Source of the DNA: Oscillospiraceae bacterium | GTDB taxonomy: Bacteria; Bacillota; Clostridia; Oscillospirales; Oscillospiraceae | Length of the DNA stretch: 64,000 nucleotides | Direction: 5' to 3' | Assembly (NCBI GenBank): GCA_022800525.1 | Contig: JAAWQM010000003.1 | Coordinates: 1 to 64,000 of the forward strand | Shown: in pieces, positions 8,662-15,984 of the stretch | Layout of the letters: each line of letters opens with the position of its first letter | Position numbering within the stretch: position 1 is the stretch's first letter | Notes under the pieces: generated by a model | Seen by the model: only the letters and a program-made list of their open reading frames with translations | Databases searched by the model: none | Told to the model about the DNA's origin: nothing | Program-made: the position numbers and the translations under genes

Positions 8662-8870
8662 GGACAGTCCATCCTTCCATAAATCCAAATCTTCACATTT
8701 ATCACCATATCATATTTTGCGCCGCTTGAGAAGTAGGTATTTTCTTTTTTCCGGGTTTCTCTGTCATTTTCGGAAAAAAAACCAGGAAATATTTGGCAAG
8801 TTGCACAAACTTTCTGAGTTTGTTACAGTTTTGCTTTTCTTTTCTGTTGTTTTCGTGTAGAATAAGAAAA

Positions 8871-8912
8871 ACCCCGCAAGGGGAGGCAACCCCGCCTCCC
8901 GTCAATGGGGGT
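8871..8912 (+). promoter_or_regulatory. Structured leader of the NCS2 permease, competing hairpins
   Basis: Just upstream of the permease, CCCC-GCAA-GGGG (8872-8883) competes with GGGAGGC/GCCTCCC (8881-8887 with 8894-8900). The outer ACCCC (8871-8875) can instead pair with GGGGT (8908-8912), closing a stem around the second hairpin. The structure ends 9 bases before the AAGGAGGAGGAG ribosome site. It does not match the purine riboswitch core. A regulatory role is inferred from the mutually exclusive pairings. Confidence 0.4.
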
Positions 8913-8935
8913 ACGAGAAAAAGGAGGAGGAGAAT

Positions 8936-10264
8936 ATGGATAAATTCTTCAAGATCACCGAGCGCGGCAGCAGTGTCCGCACCGAGATCGTAGGCGGCGT
9001 GACGACGTTCTTCGCCATGGCCTACATTATCTTCGTCAACCCCGGTATGCTTTCCGCCACGGGCATGGACTTCAACGGCGTCCTGCTGGCCACCTGCATC
9101 AGCGCGGCCATCGGCTGCTTCCTGACCGCGCTGCTGGCAAACGCCCCCTTCGCCCAGGCCCCCGGCATGGGCCTGAACGCATTTTTCACCTATACCGTGT
9201 GCTTCAAGATGGGGTACACCTGGCAGGAGGCCCTGGCCATCGTGCTGCTCAGCGGTATCCTGTTCCTTATCATCGCGGTGAGCCCCCTGCGCAGCAAGAT
9301 CATTTCGTCCATCCCCGCGTTCCTCAAGAGCGCCATCTCCGCCGGTATCGGCCTGTTCATCGCCTTCATCGGCATCCTGAACGTAGGGCTGGTGGGTTTC
9401 GGCAGCGGCGTGCCCGCCCTCCAGTTCATGGTGGCGGATGACGCCGGCAATATGGTCGCCAACACCGCCGGAATCCTGGCCCTCATCGGCCTGCTGATTA
9501 CCGCCATCCTCATGGCCTATAAGGTCAAGGGCGCAATCGTCATCGGCATCATCGTCACCGCCATCATCGGCTTCCCCATGGGCGAGACGGTTCTGCCGGA
9601 GTCTATCACCATGGCGGGCGTCTCCCTGAGCTCCGTGGCGTTCAAGCTGGACATCCCCGGCGTGTTCGCCAAGGGCATCCTGCCCCTGGTTACCGCCGTC
9701 ATCAGCTTCGCTCTGGTGGACTGCTTTGACACCGTGGGTACCCTCATCGGCACCGCCAAGAACGCCGGTATGACCGACCGCCACGGCAACCTTCCCGGCG
9801 GCGACCGCGCCCTGATCGCCGACGCCGTCGCCACCTGCTGCGGCGCCTGCCTGGGCACCTCCACCGTCACCACCTTCGTGGAGTCCTCCACTGGTATCTC
9901 CGAGGGCGCCCGCACAGGTCTGAGCTCCGTCGTGGTGGGTGTGCTGTTCCTGGTGGCCTGCCTGCTGGCTCCCGTGGCCAAGATTATCCCCTCCGCCGCC
10001 ACCGCGCCCGCGCTGATTATCGTCGGCGTGCTGATGATCAAGGGCGCTACCGAGGTCAACTGGGGCGACTTCGAGGAGGCCTGCCCCGCCTTCCTGACCA
10101 TTGCAATGATGCCCTTCGCCTACTCCATCTCTGATGGAATCGGCTTCGGCTTCATCAGCTACAGCGTCATCAAGCTGGCCCGGGGCAAGGCCAAGGACGT
10201 TCCCTTGCTGGTGTATATCATCTCTGTTCTGTTCATCCTGAAGTATATCCTGACCAGCGTGTAA
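8936..10264 (+). CDS. NCS2-family purine permease (AzgA/PbuG type)
   Basis: Protein of 442 residues with 12-14 membrane helices. It begins with the AzgA-type N-terminus MDKFFKITERGSSVRTEIVG and carries GVTTFFAMAYIIFVNPGML, the signature ALVDCFDTVGTLIGTAKNAG and GTSTVTTFVESSTGISEGAR. The family takes up hypoxanthine, guanine or adenine by proton symport. The ribosome site AAGGAGGAGGAG is very strong. Downstream lies a clear terminator, so it is monocistronic. The exact base transported is not determined. Confidence 0.9.
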   Translation: MDKFFKITERGSSVRTEIVGGVTTFFAMAYIIFVNPGMLSATGMDFNGVLLATCISAAIGCFLTALLANAPFAQAPGMGLNAFFTYTVCFKMGYTWQEALAIVLLSGILFLIIAVSPLRSKIISSIPAFLKSAISAGIGLFIAFIGILNVGLVGFGSGVPALQFMVADDAGNMVANTAGILALIGLLITAILMAYKVKGAIVIGIIVTAIIGFPMGETVLPESITMAGVSLSSVAFKLDIPGVFAKGILPLVTAVISFALVDCFDTVGTLIGTAKNAGMTDRHGNLPGGDRALIADAVATCCGACLGTSTVTTFVESSTGISEGARTGLSSVVVGVLFLVACLLAPVAKIIPSAATAPALIIVGVLMIKGATEVNWGDFEEACPAFLTIAMMPFAYSISDGIGFGFISYSVIKLARGKAKDVPLLVYIISVLFILKYILTSV

Positions 10265-10277
10265 TCTCCGGACAGGA

Positions 10278-10309
10278 AGGGCCGCCTCAGCTTGAGGCGG
10301 CCCTTTTTT
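10278..10309 (+). terminator. Rho-independent terminator of the NCS2 permease gene
   Basis: Perfect 12-bp stem AGGGCCGCCTCA / TGAGGCGGCCCT with a 3-base loop, followed by TTTTTT. Confidence 0.92.
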
Positions 10310-10475
10310 ATGCGCCAGCGCCCGGCCGGCGGCGGGAGTCATGGGTAAAGGATGTCTGTTTTGTGCATAAAAGCAGGTGGTTTTATCTATATACAAACAG
10401 ACGGAGAAAATATATAATGGACGCAGACAACCCAAAACCCCTGTTGTGATAGCCTGCGCAAGGCAAACGGACTCC

Positions 10476-11243
10476 TTACGGCATGGAGCCGCCTGGGGGC
10501 GGAGCCGGCCGGACTGCGGGAGTCGCCTCGTATTGCCGGGGGGATACGCCGTACTTCTTCTTGAACAGGCGGGAGAAATACAGCGGGTCAGCGAAGCCGC
10601 ACATCCAGGCGGTCTCCGAGACGTTGTTTTTCCCGGCCAGGTAAGTGGACAGCGTACTGGCTGCGATTTCCAGCCTCTTGTTGGTGAGGTATTGCAGGGG
10701 CGTGAGGCCCGTCTCCTTTTTGAACAGCTTTTTCAGGTACTCCGTGTTGAAGGGGAGTCCGCTGAGGTAGGCGTTCAGGTCGTAGGAGCAGTCCGGATAG
10801 TGCTGGAGGATGCTGTCCTCCATCTGCTGGACCACCTCGCTGCACCTGGGCTGGTTTGAGGTGAGGAGGGCGGTGACAAGCTGGCCGTAGACAGGCAGCA
10901 GGCCCCGTCCGGCGGAGGGTTCCGAGTAGTAGTAAAACGCCGCCTGGAACGCGTTCAGCAGAAAACCGTTGGAGTCGGCCCGGACGGAAAACGGCTCCGC
11001 GCCGGGAAAGACGGCGTCGGCCAGATTGATGTGGATATTGGTGAAGCCCTCCTCGCTCCGGTTTCCGTGGGGGAGCGCAGGCGGGATTACGATGACGTCA
11101 TGGGCGCAGTAGTGCAGGGCCCGGTCCTCAAAGACCATCTCGCCGCTGCCGCTGGTGCAGTAGATCAGCTCCCAGTCTCTGTGGATATGGCGGGAGACGG
11201 ACCAGGCGAGGGCGTACTTTCCCACGTAGACGATGTCGTTCAT
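10476..11243 (-). CDS. AraC-family transcriptional regulator
   Basis: Protein of 255 residues from the ATG at 11243. The N-terminal cupin-like sensing domain (about 1-120) carries HIHRDWELIYCTSGSGEMVF and IPPALPHGNR. The C-terminal AraC double helix-turn-helix (about 150-245) carries YLKKLFKKETGLTPLQYLT and VSETAWMCGFADPLYFSRLF-KKKYGVSP. The longer frame to 11339 is rejected because a strong promoter lies inside it and AGGGAGG stands eight bases before 11243. The cupin suggests a sugar or small-molecule inducer. It is convergent to the NCS2 gene and divergent from the EFR1 gene; its target is unknown. Confidence 0.87.
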   Translation of the reverse strand: MNDIVYVGKYALAWSVSRHIHRDWELIYCTSGSGEMVFEDRALHYCAHDVIVIPPALPHGNRSEEGFTNIHINLADAVFPGAEPFSVRADSNGFLLNAFQAAFYYYSEPSAGRGLLPVYGQLVTALLTSNQPRCSEVVQQMEDSILQHYPDCSYDLNAYLSGLPFNTEYLKKLFKKETGLTPLQYLTNKRLEIAASTLSTYLAGKNNVSETAWMCGFADPLYFSRLFKKKYGVSPRQYEATPAVRPAPPPGGSMP

Positions 11244-11282
11244 ATCCAAGGCCTCCCTGTCAAGCGGTAGTATCCATATCCT

Positions 11283-11311
11283 ATTATACCGCTTGATACC
11301 GGTTTTGTCCA
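11283..11311 (-). promoter_or_regulatory. Promoter of the AraC-family gene
   Basis: On the minus strand TGGACA (11306-11311), a 17-base spacer and TATAAT (11283-11288) stand about 40 bases before the ATG at 11243. This is a near-consensus sigma-A promoter and decides the start. Confidence 0.8.
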
Positions 11312-11371
11312 TATCGGGATTCAGGGAAATCAATTCCATGTTTTACAGACTTCCGGAGGAAAGCGGAACCC

Positions 11372-11430
11372 ATGCAGGGGCGCACACTGCGCGCCTCTGC
11401 ATAGATTGTGCGGCAATTTTCAATACTGCC
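11372..11430. repeat. Dispersed GC-hairpin repeat fragment
   Basis: GCAGGGGCGCACACTGCGCGCCTCTGC-like sequence followed by ATAGATTGTGCGGCA-ATTTTCAAT. The second part resembles the GTGAATTGCGCGGCATTTCAAT seen at 32335-32356, after a GC hairpin of the same kind. It is probably a diverged copy of the intergenic repeat family. Confidence 0.35.
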
Positions 11431-11451
11431 ATGAAACGGGGAGGGAAGCAT

Positions 11452-12213
11452 ATGATCGGGGTTTATTTCAGCGGGACCGGAAATACGAAATACTGCGTTG
11501 AAAGGTTCATGCAGAAGTATGATCCGGCGGGAGAGACCTATTCCATTGAGGCGGAAAACGTTGTGCAGGCAATCTGTGCGCACAGGGAAATCATCATGGG
11601 CTATCCGGTGCAGTTCAGCAGCGTTCCGAAAATCTTACAGGATTTCATTGTTGAGAATTCATGCATCTGGCAAAACAAACGGATTTTCATTACTGCCACG
11701 ATGGGGCTGTTCAGCGGGGACGGAGCCGGGGTGCTTGCCCGGTTATTGAGGAAATATGGCGCGGTTATAACCGGAGGGCTACACCTGAAGATGCCCGACA
11801 GCATAGGCGATGAAAAAGCATTGAAAAGAACGCTGGCACAGAATCAGGAGCTGGTGTCCAAGGCCGGGCGGAAAATTGAGGAGGCCGCGCAGGCGTTGAA
11901 AAACGGCTGCCCGCCCCAGGACGGCATGGGAGTTTTGAACCATCTGGCTGGGCTGTTCGGGCAGAGATTATATTTTTATAACAAGACGAAGGCATATTCC
12001 GACAACCTGAAAATCGACGGAAATAAGTGCATCCGATGCGGAAAATGCGTATCAGTCTGTCCGATGAAAAATATCTCTTTGAAGGAAGGACAGGCCATGC
12101 CGGATGGCAGATGCACAATGTGCTACCGGTGTATCAGTCTTTGTCCTGTACAGGCAATCACTTTGCTGGGCAAAAAGGTTTATGAACAGTGCCGTATTGA
12201 GAAGTATTTATGA
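11452..12213 (+). CDS. EFR1-family flavodoxin-ferredoxin protein
   Basis: Protein of 253 residues. The N-terminal 150 residues are a flavodoxin-like domain with the FMN phosphate loop YFSGTGNTKY and the later TATMGLFSGDGAG. The C-terminus (about 190-240) carries two [4Fe-4S] clusters: CIRCGKCVSVCP and CTMCYRCISLCP. EFRO/EFR1 proteins shuttle electrons between flavin and ferredoxin in anaerobes; the redox partner here is not evident. The start is the ATG at 11452 after GGGGAGGG; the open frame extends upstream into non-coding repeat sequence and is ignored there. It is followed by the kdg genes but separated by about 75 bases. Confidence 0.87.
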   Translation: MIGVYFSGTGNTKYCVERFMQKYDPAGETYSIEAENVVQAICAHREIIMGYPVQFSSVPKILQDFIVENSCIWQNKRIFITATMGLFSGDGAGVLARLLRKYGAVITGGLHLKMPDSIGDEKALKRTLAQNQELVSKAGRKIEEAAQALKNGCPPQDGMGVLNHLAGLFGQRLYFYNKTKAYSDNLKIDGNKCIRCGKCVSVCPMKNISLKEGQAMPDGRCTMCYRCISLCPVQAITLLGKKVYEQCRIEKYL

Positions 12214-12288
12214 TATCAGGCGGCGCGCGGCGCCTGTGAAAGCAGCTTCAGAATCCAAAATTTTGTGAGCGAGCTGGAGGAGAACATG

Positions 12289-12963
12289 ATGCGCGACATT
12301 TTGCAGACCATAGCCAACATCGGTATCATTCCTGTCATCGCCATCGACGACGCAAAAAAAGCCGCGCCGCTGGCCCGGGCGCTTGCCGCAGGCGGCCTGC
12401 CCGCCGCGGAGGTCACTTTCCGCACCGCTGCCGCTGAGGACGCGATCCGGGCCATCGCCCAGGAGGTCCCCGGGATGCTGCTGGGCGCGGGCACCGTCCT
12501 GACCGCCGGGCAGGCCGACCGGGCCATGGCCGCCGGAGCTGCCTTTATCGTGGCGCCTGGCTACGATCCCGGCGTGACCCGGCACGTCATCGGCAAGGGC
12601 GGCGTCATGATTCCCGGCGCCGCCAGCGCGGGCGAGATGCAGCAGGCCATGAACCAGGGCTGCGAGGTGCTGAAGTTCTTCCCCGCCGAGGCCAACGGTG
12701 GCGCTGCCAAACTGAAGAACATCGGCGCGGCGCTGAAGAGTGCGAAATGGATGTGTACCGGAGGCATCAGCGCCAAAAACGTCAACGACTACCTGAGTTT
12801 TGACCAGATTGTGGCGGTGGGCGGCACCTGGATGTGCAGAAAGGACCTGATCGAGGGTGAGAGGTGGGATGAGATCACCGCCATCTGCGAGGAGGAAATG
12901 AAAAATGGGGAGAGTAGTAACCTTTGGAGAGCTGATGATCCGGCTTCAGCCCTACAACTATGA
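12289..12963 (+). CDS. eda: 2-keto-3-deoxy-6-phosphogluconate (KDPG/KHG) aldolase
   Basis: Protein of about 224 residues of the class I KDPG aldolase family. It carries the catalytic Glu context GGLPAAEVTFRTAAAEDAI, the substrate loop PGYDPGVTRHVI and the Schiff-base lysine in CEVLKFFPAEANGG. It cleaves KDPG to pyruvate and glyceraldehyde 3-phosphate. GGAGGAG precedes two adjacent ATGs (12286, 12289); spacing favours 12289, and an upstream GTG at 12265 lacks a site. Its 3' end overlaps the following kinase gene by 59 bases, unusually long, so the last 20 residues are read in two frames. Together the two genes convert ketodeoxygluconate to central intermediates. Confidence 0.9.
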   Translation: MRDILQTIANIGIIPVIAIDDAKKAAPLARALAAGGLPAAEVTFRTAAAEDAIRAIAQEVPGMLLGAGTVLTAGQADRAMAAGAAFIVAPGYDPGVTRHVIGKGGVMIPGAASAGEMQQAMNQGCEVLKFFPAEANGGAAKLKNIGAALKSAKWMCTGGISAKNVNDYLSFDQIVAVGGTWMCRKDLIEGERWDEITAICEEEMKNGESSNLWRADDPASALQL

Positions 12964-13933
12964 GCGGTTCGTCCAGGCGGATCGCCTGGAGTTCAGCTTC
13001 GGCGGCGGCGAGGCCAACGTGGCTGTGTCTCTGGCCAACTACGGCATGGACGCGGCCTATGTCACCAAGCTCCCCGCCCACACCATCGGCCAGTGCGCCG
13101 TCAACTCCCTGCGGCGCTACGGCGTGGACACCAGCATGATTGTCCGGGGCGGGGACCGCGTCGGCATCTACTTCAACGAGAAGGGAGCTTCCCAGCGGGG
13201 CAGCGTGTGCATCTATGACCGGGCCCATTCCGCCATCCAGGAGGCCGCCGCCACCGATTTCGACTGGGACGCCATTTTCGAGGGCGCGGAGTGGTTCCAC
13301 TTCACCGGCATCACCCCGGCCCTGGGGCCCAATGTGGCGGAGATCTGCCGCGAGGCCTGCAAGGCCGCCAAGGCCAAGGGCGTCCGGATCTCCTGCGACC
13401 TGAATTACCGGGGCAAGCTGTGGACCCGGGAGCAGGCCCGGGAAGCCATGACCGATCTGTGTCAGTACGTGGACGTGTGCATCTCCAACGAGGAGGACGC
13501 CAAGGACGTATTCGGCATCGAGGCCGAGGCCACCGGCATCTACGCCGGTGCGCTCAACCGGGAGGGCTATAAGTCCGTGGCCAGACAGCTGGCGGACAGG
13601 TTCGGCTTTGAGAAGGTGGCCATTACCCTGCGGGAGTCCCGCTCCGCGTCTGATAACGGCTGGTCCGCCATGCTGTATGACGCCGCCACCGGCGAATACT
13701 GCTTCTCCAAGAAGTATGAGCTGCACATCATCGACCGGGTAGGCGGCGGCGACAGCTTCGGCGGCGGGCTGATCTACTCCCTGATGAACGGCAAGTCCGC
13801 CCAGGAGGCGATAGAGTTTGCAGTGGCGGCTTCCGCGCTGAAGCACTCCATTGAGGGAGATTACAACATGGTGACGGTCTCCGAGGTGGAGAAGCTGGCT
13901 GGCGGCGACGGCTCCGGACGCATTCAGAGGTAA
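12905..13933 (+). CDS. kdgK: 2-keto-3-deoxygluconate kinase (PfkB family)
   Basis: Protein of 342 residues of the PfkB/ribokinase family. N-terminal signature GRVVTFGELMIRLQP and GGGEANVAVSLANYGMDAAY; C-terminal ATP/anion-hole signature DRVGGGDSFGGGLIYSLMNG with catalytic Asp in GGGDSF. Its placement directly after KDPG aldolase, with overlap, identifies the substrate as 2-keto-3-deoxygluconate. GAGGAGGAA precedes the ATG. A terminator follows. The pair belongs to uronate or pectin-derived sugar catabolism, although no upstream uronate genes lie in the window. Confidence 0.88.
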   Translation: MGRVVTFGELMIRLQPYNYERFVQADRLEFSFGGGEANVAVSLANYGMDAAYVTKLPAHTIGQCAVNSLRRYGVDTSMIVRGGDRVGIYFNEKGASQRGSVCIYDRAHSAIQEAAATDFDWDAIFEGAEWFHFTGITPALGPNVAEICREACKAAKAKGVRISCDLNYRGKLWTREQAREAMTDLCQYVDVCISNEEDAKDVFGIEAEATGIYAGALNREGYKSVARQLADRFGFEKVAITLRESRSASDNGWSAMLYDAATGEYCFSKKYELHIIDRVGGGDSFGGGLIYSLMNGKSAQEAIEFAVAASALKHSIEGDYNMVTVSEVEKLAGGDGSGRIQR

Positions 13934-13989
13934 TTTGTTCAGGCCGTCTGCCCGGGCAGTTGAGCAGAGTATGGAGGAAACGGCTGTAA

Positions 13990-14021
13990 CGCCGCCCCAG
14001 CACCGGGGGCGGCGGTTTTTT
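13990..14021 (+). terminator. Terminator of the eda-kdgK operon
   Basis: Stem CGCCGCCCC / GGGGCGGCG with 7-base loop followed by TTTTTT. Confidence 0.88.
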
Positions 14022-14094
14022 GCGTCTGGACAGAAAAACAGGAGTTTCAGAAAAATAAATCTATCCCGGACTTTATTTGTTCATATTTACCCAT

Positions 14095-14100
14095 TATACT
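14095..14100 (+). promoter_or_regulatory. Possible -10 box of the zinc-ribbon protein gene
   Basis: TATACT in an A+T-rich stretch about 60 bases before the ATG at 14162. The -35 (TTTATT at 18 bases) is weak. Confidence 0.3.
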
Positions 14101-14161
14101 AATAAAAACGGCAGACTACGCGTCCGTCCGCCAAAACCTGTTGGAATTGAGGCGTCTTCCT

Positions 14162-14590
14162 ATGAGAAACTTCTTCTATCGCGTATCCAGCGCCCTTGCC
14201 CGGTTCATGTATGGCCGCAACGGCGCGGACCAGCTGGGCACGGCTATGCTGGTTCTGTATTTGGTCATTGTGGTCATGCAGCCGTTTTTTGGAAAGCTGG
14301 CGGCGGTGCAGATAGTTCTTGAAGCGGTTTCGCTGGTGCTGGCGGCTCTGGTGTTGTTCCGCATGTTTTCCAGGAACCTGACCAGACGCCGGGCGGAGAA
14401 CGCCAGATTCCTTGATTGGTGGAACCCTGTCAGGAGCCGGATCGCCGGGGCCAGACAGCGCAGCAGGGACAAGGACCACAAATATTTCACCTGCAAGAGC
14501 TGCAGGACCATCTGCCGCGTCCCGGTGGGCAAGGGGAAGATTGAGATCACCTGCCCCAAGTGCGGGGGAAAAATTATAGGGAAGAGCTGA
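14162..14590 (+). CDS. Small membrane protein with C-terminal zinc ribbon
   Basis: Protein of 142 residues not assignable to a named family. It has two membrane helices (about 25-65, LGTAMLVLYLVIVVMQPFF and IVLEAVSLVLAALVLF), a basic linker and a C-terminal zinc ribbon CKSCRT-x13-CPKCGGK. The zinc ribbon resembles those in small Clostridia proteins whose function is unknown. The start is the ATG at 14162 (MRNFFYRVSS), 11 bases after GAGG; a TTG at 14141 is possible. It is a single gene, convergent with the SLH gene across a shared hairpin. Confidence 0.65.
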   Translation: MRNFFYRVSSALARFMYGRNGADQLGTAMLVLYLVIVVMQPFFGKLAAVQIVLEAVSLVLAALVLFRMFSRNLTRRRAENARFLDWWNPVRSRIAGARQRSRDKDHKYFTCKSCRTICRVPVGKGKIEITCPKCGGKIIGKS

Positions 14591-14632
14591 AAGGAAAATT
14601 GCCGGACAGAAGCATTCCATTACCATCAAGAA

Positions 14633-14666
14633 AAATACGCCGCAGGATTTCTCCTGCGGCGTATTT
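14633..14666. terminator. Bidirectional terminator
   Basis: Perfect 15-bp stem AAATACGCCGCAGGA / TCCTGCGGCGTATTT with a 4-base loop, A/T-tailed on both sides, between two convergent genes. Confidence 0.85.
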
Positions 14667-14678
14667 GGGGTCATATCA

Positions 14679-15686
14679 TTACTCCTTGTCGCCTTCGGTC
14701 TCGTCGGGATCGGAGGTGGAGTCATTCTCACCCTCGCCCTCAGCGGGGTCGGTAGTTTCGGTCTTGTTCTCGTCCTCGCCCTCAGCGGGGTCGGTGGTTT
14801 CGGTCTTGTTCTCATCCTCGCCCTCAGCGGGGTCAGTGGTTTCGGTCTTGTTCTCATCCTCGCCCTCAGCGGGGTCAGTAGCTTCGGTCTTGTTCTCATC
14901 CTCGCCCTCAGCGGGGTCGGTGGTTTCGGTCTTGTTCTCGTCCTCACCCTCGGCGGGCTCAACGGACAGGACGTCGGTGATGTAGCGGCTCAGCATGGTC
15001 GCAACCTGGACGCGGGTAGCGTCGCCGGCGGGCTTCAGCAGGCCGTCGTCGCCGTTCATGATGCCCATGGCAACCAGCCAGTTGATGAAATCAACAGCGT
15101 ACTCCTCAACCTCATCCTTGTCAGCAAAGGAGGCCAGCTTGTCCTCCTCAACCGCCTCGGCCTTGGCATAGACAAACAGGATCTTGGCGATCTGCTGGCG
15201 CTCGACGTTGCCGTTGGGATTGAAGATGGTCTCTTCCTCGCCGTTGACGATGCCCTCGGAGGCGGCCCAGACGATGGCGGCCTGCTGTTCCTCGGTCAGG
15301 CTGGCGATGTCCTCAAACTTGTTCTCCTTGCCCTCAACGGAGGGGGCGTTCTCCAGGCGGTACAGGGCAACCACCAGCTCCACGCGGGTTGTCTTGTCCT
15401 CGGGGCGGAAGCCGGTCTCGGACATATCCATCAGGCCCTGCTTCACGATGGCGGAAACGTACTCCTTGGCCCAGTCCTCCACGTCGGTCAGGTCAGGCTC
15501 GGCGGCGGGCTCAGCGTCCGCAGGCTCAGAATCGTCAGGGGTGGTCTCGCCGTTTGCGGGGGTGGAATCGGAAATGGGGGTCGGTTCGCCTTCGTCCTTG
15601 TCTTCCTCGGCGAAGGCTGTCGCGGTCAGGCCGAAGACCATGACCATTGCCAGCACCAGCGCCAGCAGCTTGTTCCACTTTCTCAT
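14679..15686 (-). CDS. SLH-domain surface protein with acidic tandem repeats
   Basis: Protein of 335 residues. It has a signal peptide (KWNKLLALVLAMVMVFGLTA with TAFA|EE cleavage), an acidic S/T/P-rich linker and three S-layer-homology domains (about 65-225: ...EYVSAIVKQGLMDMSETGF, ...QQAAIVWAASEGIVNGEE, ...FINWLVAMGIMNGDDGLLKP). The C-terminal tail of five 14-residue PAEGEDENKTETTD repeats plus a partial sixth is extremely acidic. SLH domains bind pyruvylated secondary cell-wall polymer, so the protein should be anchored to the wall with the tail exposed. AGGAGG precedes the ATG. The tail could bind cations or act as a spacer; that is inference. Confidence 0.85.
   Translation of the reverse strand: MRKWNKLLALVLAMVMVFGLTATAFAEEDKDEGEPTPISDSTPANGETTPDDSEPADAEPAAEPDLTDVEDWAKEYVSAIVKQGLMDMSETGFRPEDKTTRVELVVALYRLENAPSVEGKENKFEDIASLTEEQQAAIVWAASEGIVNGEEETIFNPNGNVERQQIAKILFVYAKAEAVEEDKLASFADKDEVEEYAVDFINWLVAMGIMNGDDGLLKPAGDATRVQVATMLSRYITDVLSVEPAEGEDENKTETTDPAEGEDENKTEATDPAEGEDENKTETTDPAEGEDENKTETTDPAEGEDENKTETTDPAEGEGENDSTSDPDETEGDKE
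14724..14957 (-). repeat. 42-bp in-frame tandem repeat in the SLH protein gene
   Basis: Five full 42-bp units coding PAEGEDENKTE(T/A)TD and one partial unit (PAEGEGEN). The units differ by few, mostly synonymous bases (GGGGTCGGT / GGGGTCAGT), so they arose by recent duplication and the number probably varies between strains. Confidence 0.95.
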
Positions 15687-15780
15687 TTTGGGGGTTCCTC
15701 CTAATTCAATTTCAGACGGCGCTGGCCGGTGGCTCTTTTCCGGAAGGACACAAGTCCTCCGCCGCCCGTATACGTCCCTG

Positions 15781-15786
15781 ATTATA
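15781..15786 (-). promoter_or_regulatory. -10 box of the SLH protein gene
   Basis: TATAAT on the minus strand about 95 bases before the ATG at 15686. The -35 (AGCCAA at 17 bases) is weak. Confidence 0.4.
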
Positions 15787-15984
15787 CTCCAAGATTTGCG
15801 GTTTGGCTAGACCGGAACGCATGATTTTAACATAATTGTAAAAAATTTTTTGGTTTGGAAAAACATCTGTTTTGGGCGAAATGCGCAAAAAAACATCCGA
15901 AGCTGCCCGCCTGTGGGTAGCGCCGGAGGAAAATATGTGGTATACTCCCCATATCAATCTATCTTGAACGGGAGGTTTTTACAG

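Noticed and set aside
8700..8935. Purine riboswitch before the NCS2 permease
   Set aside because: The conserved purine aptamer core (TATA..., CCTAAT, TNTCTACC) is absent; only unassigned hairpins are seen.
14724..14957. Possible CRISPR array
   Set aside because: The 42-bp units are contiguous, in frame and without unique spacers; they encode protein repeats, and no cas gene is present.
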